Shown piece by piece: positions 13,601 through 22,369 of a stretch of 64,000 bases of DNA. How positions within the stretch are numbered: the stretch's first letter is position 1; the number at the start of each line of letters is the position of its first letter. Source of the DNA: Littorina saxatilis (Eukaryota; Mollusca; Gastropoda; Littorinimorpha; Littorinidae); contig NC_090253.1 in the NCBI RefSeq assembly GCF_037325665.1, positions 20,621,288 through 20,685,287 on the forward strand, read 5' to 3'. Under the pieces are notes generated by a model. That model had not been told where the DNA came from. It ran no database searches and saw nothing but the letters and a program-made list of their open reading frames with translations. The translations under genes and the position numbers were made by a program.

Positions 13601-16600
13601 TCCAGGGGCTTGCAACATAGTACAATATATTACCTTACTGGGAGAATGCAAGTTTCCAGTACAAAGGACTTAACATTTCTTTCATGTATACTGCTTGACT
13701 AAAATCTTTCAAAAATTGACTATATTCTATACAAGAAACACTTAACAAGGGTAAAAGGAGAAACAGAATCCGTTAGTCGCCTCTAACGACATGCTGGGGA
13801 GCATCGGGTAAATTCTTCCCCCTAACCCGCGGGGGGTCCGGAAAGTCTTCAAAATGTAAAATGATTGCTAAAATAAAAGGCACTAAATAATATCCAGCAG
13901 ATATCGCAAACTGCCTTGGTTCAAAAGACAGATACCATACATTAGGACACCAGCAAATTATGTTCACCAGAGCATGCCAAATACCACAGTGAAAAACCTC
14001 TGATTATGTCAAGTGATGCATACAAAATACAAAGCCCAGCAGCAGCTGTGGCTTTTTATATTTAGTCAAGTTTTGACTAAATATTTTAACATCGAGGGGG
14101 AATCGAAACGAGGGTCGTGGTGTATGTGCGTGCGTGTGTGTGTGTGCGTGTGTGTGTGTGTGTGTAGAGCGATTCAGACTAAACTACTGGACCGATCTTT
14201 ATGAAATTTGACATGAGAGTTCCTGGGTATGAAATCCCCGAACGTTTTTTTTCATTTTTTTGATAAATGTCTTTGATGACGTCATATCCGGCTTTTCGTG
14301 AAAGTTGAGGCGGCACTGTCACACCCTCATTTTTCAACCAAATTGGTTGAAATTTTGGTCAAGTAATCTTCGACGAAGCCCGGGGTTCGGTATTGCATTT
14401 CAGCTTGGTGGCTTAAAAATTAATTAATGACTTTGGTCATTAAAAATCTGAAAATTGTAAAAAAAAATAAAAATTTATAAAACGATCCAAATTTACGTTT
14501 ATCTTATTCTCCATCATTTGCTGATTCCAAAAACATATAAATATGTTATATTCGGATTAAAAACAAGCTCTGAAAATTAAATATATAAAAATTATTATCA
14601 AAATTTTTTTTCCGAAATCAATTTAAAAACACTTTCATCTTATTCCTTGTTGGTTCCTGATTCCAAAAATATATAGATATGATATGTTTGGATTAAAAAC
14701 ACGCTCAGAAAGTTAAAACGAAGAGAGGTACAGAAAAGCGTGCTATCCTTCTCAGCGCAACGAATACCCCGCTCTTCTAGTCAATTCCACGGGCACTGCC
14801 TTTGCCACGGACGGTGGAGTGACGATGCTACGAGTATACGGTCTTGCTGCGTTGCGTTGCGTTCAGTTTCATTCTGTGAGTTCGACAGCTACTTGACTAA
14901 ATATTGTATTTTCGCCTTACGCGACTTGTTGTTGTTCTTAATGGCAGCAGCTGGCTTGTGGACACAGAGTGTAGCCCTAAATTAACTGTTCTCACAGCCA
15001 TCACTAACAGACCTAGTTTCAGCGCAATAACATGTCCATATTAATAAAAATGTACATGTGTTCTTCAGGTTCATACAAATCATTAGATCATTTCAAAGCC
15101 CATCAGTGTACAAAAATGACATAGCAAAGTACAAATATAATCAACACAACTTTTCTGCTAGTACTTTGAGTTGAACTGTACTGAAAGTGACAGTTTTCTT
15201 GAAATTAATGGAATTAATTACGTACTTTCTAAATTATATATTATATAAAGGCTGACTGGTCTTCAACTATAAGATCAGGTAAATGAATGCATTCTAACAT
15301 GTATGACGAACTGCTCAACAGTAATCATTAATTACTTTCCTACCAGGCAAATTAGGTCAAGAGTAGGTCATTGGTCACTGTCACATTAACATGACTAGTC
15401 ATAATGGAAGAGGGCTGGTCAAGCGTCAAAATGAATTTGTGAGAAGTCAGTTGAAAAGGGAGCAGACTCAGATCTACTATTTATTTCAATGACCTTACGC
15501 TTATGATGATTCAGCCAAAAATCAAATGACCTAGAACCGGGCCATCAGGGCGGCTGGCCCTATGTGGTCGGCTGGGCGTTAAGCAAACAAACAAACAAAT
15601 GCTGTCATATGGTGATTCTCGCCTTACACCTGCCCTACTAAACTTGTACTTCCATGCCAAGAAGGAAAATGTTCTACACCACAGAGATCTTTATCATAGC
15701 TGGCCTAAAAAGCAATACAGAAATCTTTATCGTAATTGACCTAAAACCAAGATTATCTGCTGCAACGTGAATAATAATTTTGCATAGCTCAGCTGTTGTC
15801 TTTCACATCTGACACACTCTATACAGATAAGTGCTCTGGCCTCCTTTACCTTATAAATTGTAGGGCGTGCAAGTATTTCTAACCAACAGAATTCGCTGGT
15901 GAGGTCAAGTTAAGATTGCACATGATTGCAAAATCATCAAGGATGTGTACATATATATATACGTACTGTCAAATCAGTCTATATAACGACCATCCAAGGG
16001 ACCAATTTAACTAAAAGTAAAACTGGTCCCAATAGACAGGTGGTCAAGATGGATTAAGGTGGATTAAGTAAGAATAAAATGTATGGGGTAGTCATAATGG
16101 GCAGGTGGTCGCATGGGCACGTTCAACTGAATTAATCTCATTGTATAATCATTATGATTTTTATCTGCTCACAATATTTCAAAAAAGGAAAAGTAAGATG
16201 ACTCAGCTTGAAGTACTAGAACCCTTGTGTGCAGCACACCAAAGACTGTCATGCACGGACCCTTTGATGAGAGGACACCCCATAGTAAAGGATGCCAAGC
16301 AGTAATTACAAAACTCTCATAAGGTCCTCAAAAAGCCTCAAGTAAACAGGACAGGTGAAACCAGGTCTTGTATTGGCCCACATCTGACAGGATCAATATT
16401 CTCTAAAGTATTATTAACTACAAACTCCCACTAGGTTCTCAAAAAGCATCCCATTTCCTATGAATAGCCACAATAAAACAGCACAGTGTAACCTAATCTT
16501 ATGGGCCCACGTCCGAAGGGATAATCAATTATTATTCATTATTAATGATGAAACTCTCATTAGGTCCTCAAACACCATTTCCTGCACACACAAAAAAAAC

Positions 16601-19394
16601 ACACACACTCAAAGAAACAGCACAGGTGAAACCAGATGTAACTGACCCGGACCCACATCCGATCACAGGACAATCTATCATCATCAACCATTTATTACAA
16701 AACTCTCATTAGGTCCACAAAGGCAGCCCATTTCCTGCTGCACAAAAAGCCTCAACTGTTCAGCACAGGTGAAACAGGATCTTACAGGCCCATATCTGAT
16801 AGGATAATCAATAACCTCTAACCCAAGCTGGCCGTCCCCCATGGTTACTATAGGCACTGGACACACATTGACACGTGCCTGTGTGGAGAACAGTTAGTGT
16901 AACAGTGTGATTATGGACACGACTTGGGACACAGACTGCCATGTTCAGCTTAGGGATGGCCATCCATCATACTGTACTGGCCGGCTGTGTGTGTTTTGGG
17001 TTTACACCCAATAGGCCGGTGTAACACGAGAAAATTACTCCCACAAGATTTTTACTCTGGAGTAAAAATTTCGTGCGAAAATTTTACTTCCTTTACAAAA
17101 AACGACTACCCCATAACACGAGAAAATTACTTCCAACGACAGGTGTGTGCCGAGTCAACATTTCGGTCGAAGGTGTAACTCCCCTGACGAATAAATTATT
17201 CCACCCTACCACGAGCAAATTACTGCCCACGCCAGGTGTACGCAACTTTTACTCCCCTGCCCCCTGTTACAGTGTTAGTCTTGGTGGTGGAAGGGGTGGA
17301 GGGAGGGTAGCACGGCATTTGTTTGCGCGAGATCACATAAAATTATCCATTCGTCCCCATCCCATTTTCGCGTACGAGATTTTTACTGGAAGTATAAAAA
17401 TTGGAGAGTCAAAAATTCGTAGAGGGAGTAATTTTTTTGTACCTCGAGTTCTTTTCTCGTAGGAAAGGTGTACTCGGAGTAAGAATTTCAGCGACCATAA
17501 GGACAATTTACACGCGCAAAGAAAGCTTAAACCAGAAGCAATGTAGGAGGCAGCTTTTGACAAGAAGGAAGAGGAAGTCAGTGTAGCAATCTATGGACTT
17601 TTTTGTGTGTGGCTCTGCTAAGAAAACACGCCGGTTCTTAATTTCTGTTTGATGATCAGTGATGCAGTTGCTAGCCCATCTGGGTGTACCTCATGTTGAA
17701 CATTCCAAATGTGGTTTTTCCTCTGAAGCACACACACACACCCACACACACACTGACACAGATAACACAATATAGCGGCTAATTCTTAGATGGCACCATA
17801 TTGCACCATTTTGCATCTTTAGTCAGAAAACATGTACTGGCCGTCTAAGCCCTCTTGACGCTTTTTGCCTTCAACTGTATGTCCTATCGGAATTAGGTTG
17901 AGGGGGACAAATGTCCCATTGCCTTTTGCTCCCAGGCTGAACCCTGCAAGCTTAGCGGGAAAGCTAAACTATACAAGTTTCTTGACACATCAAATCAATA
18001 GCCTGTGCATAACCAACTCACAGACCACAGAAGTAATTTGTAGAATCAGGCAGATAATAGAGCCTTCATATTCAGATAAAAGAGCTTAAATTTAATATTA
18101 CATGTTGATACTAGATAGAACTAAATATTTAATTTCAATACACGTACATGTATAGTCTTTTCCACTTGTTTCATATAAAAAGACAATATCTGTGGACCCT
18201 CACAGCCAGTTTTAACCATCTAACTTTAAATATATATATTCAAGTCATGTACTAGTGTCGCTTGGCAGAGAGTTGCAACTAGTGCGGCACCAAGCAAAAG
18301 CAAACACTGAATCTGACACTGCATGTCAACACTGTGTACTCATGTGGTATTGGTACAGTAGTGGTACAGCTGTCCTCTTTGGCATGATTAACACAACGGA
18401 TCTATGCATAACTTTTGTGAGTTTATCCTATCCTGTTTGCTCAAAGTTTATCTGACAAATTGTATGACCTGAGATATTTCTGGACATATTGTACGGTGCA
18501 GCAGGGGTGTGGGTGGATGTGCAATTCAAGGGTGGATGGGTGTTAATGTTTGAGTGAATGAATACATGCAATCTTTACAGCTTCCCAACATTTCTTTGAA
18601 AATAAATGGATCAAGATACCCAGATTAACAGAATAAACACACTGAAAGCCAAACTATTTTGATTTACCCTTTAATAACATAAGACACCTTAGCTTGAACA
18701 TTGCAATGTGTGTTACATGCATGGTCGTGTATTGCTATCCAGGTTTCCCAATTGCTTCGTTTCCGGCCGATAAAAATATTGGCGGTCTAGAAGTGTCATC
18801 TGCGCAATGATCGCGGCGGCTTTCTTGACCGCCAAGGACGACCACGCACGTTGTGAGACGTCATTCGTTAGACCTCAATAGCTCTGCACTCTGCAAACTT
18901 GAACTTGTCAAAGACATGACTGGAACACCTCGTTTTAATCTGGAACCAGCTCACGTCACACCCATTCCAGATTCACCGATAAAGAGTATCATCATAATCA
19001 TGTCTAAACAGCCTGTTGAGTCTGGAAACACAGCCCCTCCACTCATCTCAGCCCCTCCCCCTTATCAGTATCCCTCTCGCCGGCTGCCAATGTATCACTT
19101 ATCTTGTGCCTATAGTTCAATTAAAATTAAAATGTCTAACAGCTACTGTAACATTGATGACATTTATAGACTATGTACAAAACAAAACACTCATCACTTA
19201 GGGTTTAATTTGCTGCCGGGCACGAAACCATTCCTTTTTCTCAGACAACCAAAGAAACGGATATAAAACGGGCACCTGTAGTAAGACAGCAGACCATTTT
19301 GGAGGACGAACCACCTCTTCTGGTATCCCTTCAGGTAATTTGTCCACTTGTACAACCAACCCTTGTACTGGGACTGGTGCTTCGAGTCCGACAT
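40..19394 (-). CDS. OSBP: Oxysterol-binding protein, 5' part of the gene (exons 1-4 firm, exon 5 candidate)
   Basis: Exons: 19276-19394, 11459-11664, 8616-8860, 4586-4757 and perhaps 40-176, all with GT..AG introns and matching phase. The protein opens with a PH domain (about residues 8-108: [17 protein letters not shown], then [10 protein letters not shown] and [12 protein letters not shown]), followed by the helical OSBP segment with [15 protein letters not shown] and [16 protein letters not shown], then [10 protein letters not shown]. Members of this family bind sterol and PI4P and exchange them at ER-Golgi contacts; the PH domain targets the Golgi. The FFAT motif and C-terminal lipid-binding ORD are not in the window and should lie beyond base 1, unless exon 5 is truly terminal. 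OSBP and OSBP2 cannot be told apart here. Intron 1 is 7.6 kb, a common home for repeats. MZT2 starts 1.9 kb away in the opposite direction. Confidence 0.9.
310..1195 (+). repeat. Repeat W, copy 1
   Basis: Shares several long stretches in the same order and orientation with 62125-63420: GGGGTGTACCT.AACTTTTT and CTTACAACCACCTCAG near the start, TTTCAGATTTCCT and CTTTATGCTTTTGATTCA in the middle, and TCTCAAGGACTGGCCAGCGA near a G-rich end. No long open frame is shared, so it is probably a non-coding interspersed repeat. A CA microsatellite sits inside this copy only. Confidence 0.6.
1990..2740. repeat. Compound repeat: two SINE-like units around GC hairpins
   Basis: Two related units (about 2020-2235 and 2524-2735) both run from GATAAGGAAGAGTTACTGG through TACCTGAATATGCCCACCAA to GGCCGTGCATCGCGAACA with a CAGACAGACA tail. 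Between them (2258-2440) the hairpin CCGGCTTCGCCGGG recurs five times in varied form, and a segment of about 65 bp with GAAAGCGTTGTGGACA is doubled. No open frame is credible. Confidence 0.6.
4352..4430 (+). mobile_element. TA-flanked MITE (family B), 3' part only
   Basis: The 3' half matches the full copy at 47834-48008: CTGATTTTCTCA, GGAGGTCTTAAAAGGAGG and the terminal GTCCACTG followed by TA. The 5' end is not present, so this is a remnant. Confidence 0.55.
4433..4553. repeat. CA/CACACC microsatellite
   Basis: Long CA run broken by CACC units and ACATGC spacers, directly downstream of OSBP exon 4. Reading frames through it are low-complexity and not genes. Confidence 0.95.
4586..4757 (-). 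CDS. OSBP: OSBP exon 4: coiled-coil segment
   Basis: Reads [17 protein letters not shown], then [17 protein letters not shown] and a basic tail [12 protein letters not shown], matching the OSBP stretch ACRDF..KKWQ..LEETLEQLAK. The donor is GTAAGG. The acceptor (TGTCCAG) is the innermost member of a 12-unit minisatellite whose units all carry a similar acceptor, so the choice of splice site here is of interest. Confidence 0.88.
4751..5390. repeat. 55-bp minisatellite carrying repeated splice acceptors
   Basis: Twelve units start at 4751, 4806, 4841 (after a 35-bp short unit), 4896 and then every 55 bp to 5336. The innermost unit overlaps the first seven bases of OSBP exon 4. On the OSBP strand each unit is a pyrimidine-rich tract ending CTCTCCAG (TGTCCAG at the exon) followed by (A/G)CATGCA. 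The middle units are nearly identical while those next to the exon differ, as expected if the array grew outward from the exon boundary. Because 55 x 3 is a codon multiple, a 359-residue open frame runs through it on the minus strand; this is a by-product. Confidence 0.95.
5391..8615. other. OSBP intron 3, rest
   Basis: 5391-7492 has no exon, tRNA or element I can name. Two things stand out: 5860-6200, which looks like an interspersed repeat start (GACGATAGGACCCGAAACGG), and three CACCTGCGTT or AACCTGCGTT motifs at about 6640-6840. 7493-8338 is a MITE (separate entry). 8339-8615 shows nothing further except a C-rich run. Confidence 0.5.
7493..8338 (+). mobile_element. MITE family A, copy 1 (3' end missing)
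   Basis: Starts with the palindromic ATTTAGTCAAGTTTTGACT end, then AATCGAGACGAGGGTCGTGG, a GT microsatellite (7557-7674), AGAGCGATTCAGAC, a CRE-like TGACGTCA at 7783-7790, and AT-rich sequence with two ATATAGATATG-type blocks. It stops near GGCGGACTACGG, before the terminal TTGACTAAAT seen in copies 2 and 5. It has no coding capacity. Confidence 0.85.
8616..8860 (-). CDS. OSBP: OSBP exon 3: helical region after the PH domain
   Basis: This exon encodes an acidic start ([16 protein letters not shown]), then [16 protein letters not shown] and [16 protein letters not shown], the most conserved stretch between the PH and ORD domains of OSBP. The acceptor is TTCAG and the donor GTGAGT. With the last base of exon 2 it gives exactly 82 codons, so it ends in phase 0. 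Confidence 0.92.
9322..9688 (-). mobile_element. SINE A, copy 1
   Basis: On the minus strand it opens CCCGCGGGTTAGGGGGAAG, contains GTCGTAAGAGGCGACTAACG, and ends with CTTCGTGGTTGAAAACGACG, TTAAACACCAAATAAAG. It is flanked by a 10-bp target duplication with one mismatch (GACTTGAACA 9312-9321, GACTTCAACA 9689-9698), which marks retroposition. It has no protein. Confidence 0.85.
9725..10056 (-). mobile_element. tRNA-derived SINE B, full-length copy
   Basis: On the minus strand it starts CCGGCACGGTTGGCCTAGTG, has an A-box-like TGGCCTAGTGG and a B box GGTTCGAACCC (9993-10004), which are the internal RNA polymerase III promoter, then a body and the 3' domain CCTTCGTGGTCGGCTGGGCG, TTAAGC, ending in a CAAA-type repeat (TTTG on the plus strand, 9729-9768). 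The head is the D and T arm of a tRNA, but it does not close a full cloverleaf. Confidence 0.85.
10979..11051 (+). mobile_element. SINE A, 5'-truncated tail
   Basis: Only the last 70 bp or so of SINE A remain: CGTCGCGATAAAACCTTCGT, then GAAAACGACGTTAAACACC and AAATAAAGAAAGAAAG. 5' truncation is typical of LINE-driven retroposition. Confidence 0.8.
11191..11358 (-). mobile_element. tRNA-derived SINE D, short copy
   Basis: The minus strand begins GGCGGGGAAATAGCTCAGTC with A box TAGCTCAGTCGG and B box GGTTCGATCCC, and ends near TGAGGGTAACCTCACAAGA. It is related to the longer copy at 43228-43551, which has about 150 more bases in the middle. The anticodon arm (CTGG...CCAG) has an eight-base loop, so it is not a working tRNA. 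Confidence 0.75.
11459..11664 (-). CDS. OSBP: OSBP exon 2: second half of PH domain
   Basis: Acceptor CCACAG lies just above 11664 and donor GTGAGA just below 11459. 69 codons read [14 protein letters not shown]..., [12 protein letters not shown] and [14 protein letters not shown], which is the end of a PH domain with its conserved Trp in the C-terminal helix. The phase is 2 in, 1 out. The frame agrees with vertebrate OSBP (RSKAEMRHTCRGTI). Confidence 0.92.
12775..13012. mobile_element. Foldback MITE, AGGCC family, copy 1
   Basis: Terminal inverted repeats AGGCCAACAACAAAAAA and TTTTTTGTTGTTGGCCT, flanked by ATA on both sides (12772-12774, 13013-13015). Inside both ends lie direct, not inverted, copies of a CCGACC(G/T)ACC..TATTTTTT motif with a GTAAAC or GTTTAC step. 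A related copy is at 44057-44408. It has no coding capacity. Confidence 0.8.
13461..13837 (-). mobile_element. SINE A, copy 2
   Basis: Same structure as the copy at 9322-9688, with a tail of TTTC units on the plus strand. A perfect target duplication CCGGAAAGTC(TT) lies at 13451-13462 and 13838-13849; the last two bases overlap the tail. Confidence 0.88.
14058..14930 (+). mobile_element. MITE family A, copy 2 (both ends present)
   Basis: Runs from TATTTAGTCAAGTTTTGACT to CTTGACTAAATATTGTATTT and CGCCTTACGCGACTTGTT. It carries a GT-rich microsatellite (14119-14165), TGACGTCA (14277-14284) and the same internal blocks as the other copies. The ends share TTGACTAAAT in inverted orientation. Confidence 0.88.
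15537..15598 (+). mobile_element. SINE B, 5'-truncated tail
   Basis: Only the 3' domain remains: GGGCCATCAGGGCGGCTGGC, then GTGGTCGGCTGGGCGTTAAG and a CAAA tail. Confidence 0.75.
15970..16105. repeat. MITE-like repeat with GGTGGTC motifs
   Basis: AACGACCATCCAAGGGACCA near the start and TGGTCCCAATAGACAGGTGG, GCAGGTGGTCGC later look like facing ends of a small inverted-repeat element. Clear termini and target duplication are not visible. Confidence 0.35.
16303..16820. repeat. Diverged minisatellite, four units of about 120-135 bp
   Basis: Four tandem units each contain ATTACAAAACTCTCAT-type starts, TAGGTCCTCAAA, CCCATTTCCT, CAGCACAGGTGAAAC and GGCCCACATC, GATAGGATAATCAAT. The units differ by indels, including a CA-rich insertion in the third, so the array is old. 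Confidence 0.75.
17025..17480. repeat. Repeat with GTAACACGAGAAAATTACT motifs
   Basis: AACACGAGAAAATTACT or a close variant occurs at about 17023, 17116 and 17209, and the far end carries a facing GGAGTAATTTTTTTGTACC, CGAGTTCTTTTCTCG, so the block looks like a decayed foldback or compound element. No frame is convincing. Confidence 0.45.
19276..19394 (-). CDS. OSBP: OSBP exon 1: start codon and first half of PH domain
   Basis: The ATG is at 19394-19392 and reads [17 protein letters not shown]. 39 codons plus two bases (AG) end at the donor GTGCCC, a weak donor but the only one that keeps the PH domain intact: AG plus the first A of exon 2 makes the Arg of SYYR. The protein is shorter at its N-terminus than vertebrate OSBP, which carries a Gly/Ala-rich leader before the PH domain, so an upstream start in another exon is possible. 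Confidence 0.88.
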
Positions 19395-21262
19395 GGTGCA
19401 CAGGTAGTTGTAGTACGTCTATGAGTCGATCGGTGTCCACAGACAGTCAATGCATCAGCGTGTTCATTTGACAGCTTGGCCAAAATGGCTGGGAGTCAAC
19501 GTCACGCAATTTAATTTATCATGACGACTTCCTGTTTCTCATACAGAAAGTAGTTACAAAGAATCGGAATGCTGTTGCCTAAAATATACACGAAATGGGT
19601 AAGAAAATGACTGAAAGTTATTTTATGTAGCCTGAGAAAGCTTTAGGTGAGATATTAGGTCGAGTCTCTGGATATATTTCAAATTGTTATTGTCTGCGGA
19701 GTGATATTTTGTGAAGGTGAAGGTCAACTGGATGTGAATCGTCTTTGGGTGAATAAATGGAGCCAGAATCTTCACAAGATTCAACAAGTTGGTCAAAATT
19801 CACATTATGTTCTTACTAGTTGCACGGTAGATCGTGCCAGTCACTCAGATCTTTTCTTACACTAATGGTGACTGCAGAATCACTTTGTGTATTCAGATGA
19901 TTTCAAAATGGAAAGTCAAAAATGTCACATTACAAAACCTGCTTTCCTAAAAATTCGTCTGCAGGCGGTAGGTTAGTCCACTAAACATACATGTGCGTTG
20001 TGCATGCTACTCAACCTGTCATTGTGCGTGCGTGTGAATGTATAATATAATCGTCATTTCAGCTGTCTGTCACACTCTTGTGCCAATTCTCTGTCCCTGA
20101 TCAGGAATTTTACGCCGCTTGGAACCTGATCGCAGAAGGGGTCTAGTAGTAGCAAGGGGCAAGCTAGTAGGCTACCAGTAAGTTCGTCACACGGTAGATT
20201 CGTCACCTATGACGAAGTTACTGGCAGGGGTGGGCGGGTGTTTATGCTAAAGAGCTTATGCTTTCAGATGTTTGATTTGTGGGAGAGATTCAAGATTCAC
20301 ATTTTTTAGAGTTAGAGAGAGAGAGACACGGACGTACATACACACACATCCATGACACGCACGCACACACACGACACACACACGTACACACGGCGCACTG
20401 ACAAACACTCACACACACCATCGCACATACACACACACTCACCAAAACACACACTCGTACACACGCACAAACACTCACACACACCATCGCACACACACAC
20501 ACACTCACTAACACACACTGACACACACGACTTCAACCTCACTGTCAAGGAGGCAGAGAAACTCAATGTGAGCAGAGGGAGGGGTGGAAGGAGGTGGGAG
20601 AGAGAGACACAGAGAGGGAGAGAGAGACACAGAGAGAGAGAGAGAGAGAGAGAGCCGCGCTCGGACTACTGTGGCGAAGTTACTGTGGCGAAGTTACCGG
20701 GACCGGTGACGAATCTACCGTGTGACGAACTTACTGGTAGCCTAGTACTCGACCCAAAGTGGGTGTACATATTCCCATAGTTGCACTTTTTGTAGTAAAC
20801 GTTTTTCCTGCATACACCACAGGGAATGTGCCCGGGTGCGGGTGCAAGTCCGGGTGGAGAAGAGATTTCAATCAAACTCCTGTCCTAAACGATACTGCCG
20901 TAAACTTTCGTGTTTATTTTTTTCTTTGATAAGACTGAATATGACACATTTTGATTTTATGGATTGCAGTTTTGCACCATATAGGGCCTAGCCGTTTTCT
21001 ACAATAGTATTTTATCATGAGTGCAAAACCTGTTACACTGTGGTGTGGTTACAACAGAAAATCTTAACAAACTTTTAGCCAGTAGATCTGTCCGTTCTTT
21101 TAGCTTAGTTCTGGTGTTTCACTTTCAACCATTCACATTTCGGAAACAATAGTACTAGTAGTACCCATTAAAGAAAACAAACTGTCTTAATTCTAATGGA
21201 TCTGATTTTCTTCATTTTCAGTTTCCCGGAGCTAGCCATCCCAACACACCCAGAGATCATCA
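19395..21262. promoter_or_regulatory. Divergent OSBP/MZT2 spacer
   Basis: This must contain the promoters and 5' UTRs of both genes. A possible acceptor (TTTTCAG) at about 21221 suggests that MZT2 has a 5' UTR exon further left; an in-frame TAG at 21233-21235 rules out a longer MZT2 start in the same exon. The middle is occupied by an inverted-repeat element (20169-20744). I see no clear TATA box tied to either gene. Confidence 0.5.
20169..20744. mobile_element. Inverted-repeat element with perfect 40-bp arms
   Basis: Arms 20169-20208 and 20705-20744 are exact reverse complements (40 of 40), starting TAGGCTACCAGTAAGTTCGT. GACGAAGTTACTGG and GGCGAAGTTAC repeats extend inward. The middle is CA-, GA- and AGAGAG-rich simple sequence. 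No target duplication is clear; CTAG precedes the left arm. Family unknown. Confidence 0.8.
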
Positions 21263-22250
21263 ATGCTTGGAAGGGAGAAGAGTGAGGTTCTGCGATTCCA
21301 GATTCGCAGCAAAGATGTCTTGGCACCAGACGAGTCAGAACTCTACGAGTTGACACAGCTGGCAGGAGTCACCATGGACCCAAGTGTTTTTAAGTAAGGC
21401 ACAAAACAATGTTGGATTACAGTACAATGTAACATGATATTAAAAAAAAGTAGGATCGGACTCATTTTTATTGTTTTTAATGTACAGGCCTCATTTTCTG
21501 TACATATGGAGCACCAAATGTCCCATTGTCTGTGGACCTTAAACAGCATTTTCATGGTGGTTAAACAATGTGTAGTGTAAGGGTCGGCAGGATAAGACAC
21601 ACACAACATCAAGTACAATGGAACCCCCCTCCCCCCTTTTAAGACTCCATCCCTTTTAAGACTCCATCCCTTTTAAGACTTTTTTTCTATAGATTTTCTG
21701 TTTATAATCTCTGTACATTTACCTGTATTTTAAGACTCCCTCCTTTTCAAGACCTGATTTTCTCAGATTTTTTGGAGGTCGTAAAAAGGTTCAACTGTAT
21801 CTGTTTCCGATTACGTAGCCAAAAAATAAGTGCCAATAGGTTGGAAATTATTTTTGTTGTTATTTTTGTAGGAATATATGGTCTTCTGTTTTTTACCCAG
21901 ATGTTTGTGGCTGTTAATTCGCCAGAACACGGTGACATGTATTTTGTCACTTGTCCTTTTTTCCAATAACCTCATTGAACTTGTGCGATTGACTCTACCT
22001 CAGGATCATTCTGGACCTGCTGAAGGTGAACGTGGACCCTCGGGCCATCATGCAGATGCTGAAACTGATGTGCGACCCCAAGCAGCAGAAAGCCGCTGCC
22101 GATGGCCACAGTTTGAGCTTCCCCTCGATCTCTGCCGACAGCCTCTCCACTTCCGCTTCCTCACTCCACAACCGCAGCAGTCGCCAGAGAGTTGACAGCA
22201 AGGGGAGATACGTGTCCAGCAGCTCCAGGTTGAAAGATGGGCGTCATTGA
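21263..22250 (+). CDS. MZT2: Mitotic-spindle organizing protein 2 (MOZART2)
   Basis: Two exons, 21263-21393 and 22004-22250, give 125 residues. The donor GTAAGG and acceptor CCTCAG split the Lys of VFK. The conserved core is VLAPDESELYELTQLAG, MDPSVFKIILDLLKVNV and RAIMQMLKLM, matching human MZT2A/B (LSTEEMELYELAQAAG, IDPDVFKILVDLLKLNV). The C-terminus is Ser-rich (SISADSLSTSASSLH) and poorly conserved, as in other family members. MZT2 is a small subunit of the gamma-tubulin ring complex that helps place it at centrosomes. The first ATG in the exon is chosen because an in-frame stop lies just upstream. A possible polyadenylation signal AATAAA with GT-rich sequence after it is at about 23692. 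Confidence 0.9.
21616..21797. mobile_element. TA-flanked MITE (family B), in the MZT2 intron
   Basis: Ends CAATGGAACCCCCC and TTCAACTG, with TA on both sides (21614-21615, 21798-21799). Inside are CCCTTTTAAGACT units and GATTTTCTCAGATTTTTTGG. It has no coding capacity. Confidence 0.75.
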
Positions 22251-22369
22251 AGAGCTTTGTGTTATTTGTTGGGTTGTGTGATTTTAATGTGTGAGGTGTG
22301 TGTGGGTTTTGAGTGTGATGGTGGAATGAGTGAGGTTCGAATTTATTCGGCCAAAGGACGCTCCTCCGC

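Larger units (their letters stand above)
11665..19275. other. OSBP intron 1, repeat content
   Basis: Holds MITEs (12775-13012 and 14058-14930), SINE A (13461-13837), a SINE B tail (15537-15598), a MITE-like stretch (15970-16105), a four-unit minisatellite (16303-16820) and a repeat with GTAACACGAGAAAATTACT (17025-17480). Stretches 11665-12770, 14935-15530 and 17485-19275 show no exon or RNA gene I can support. Confidence 0.55.
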
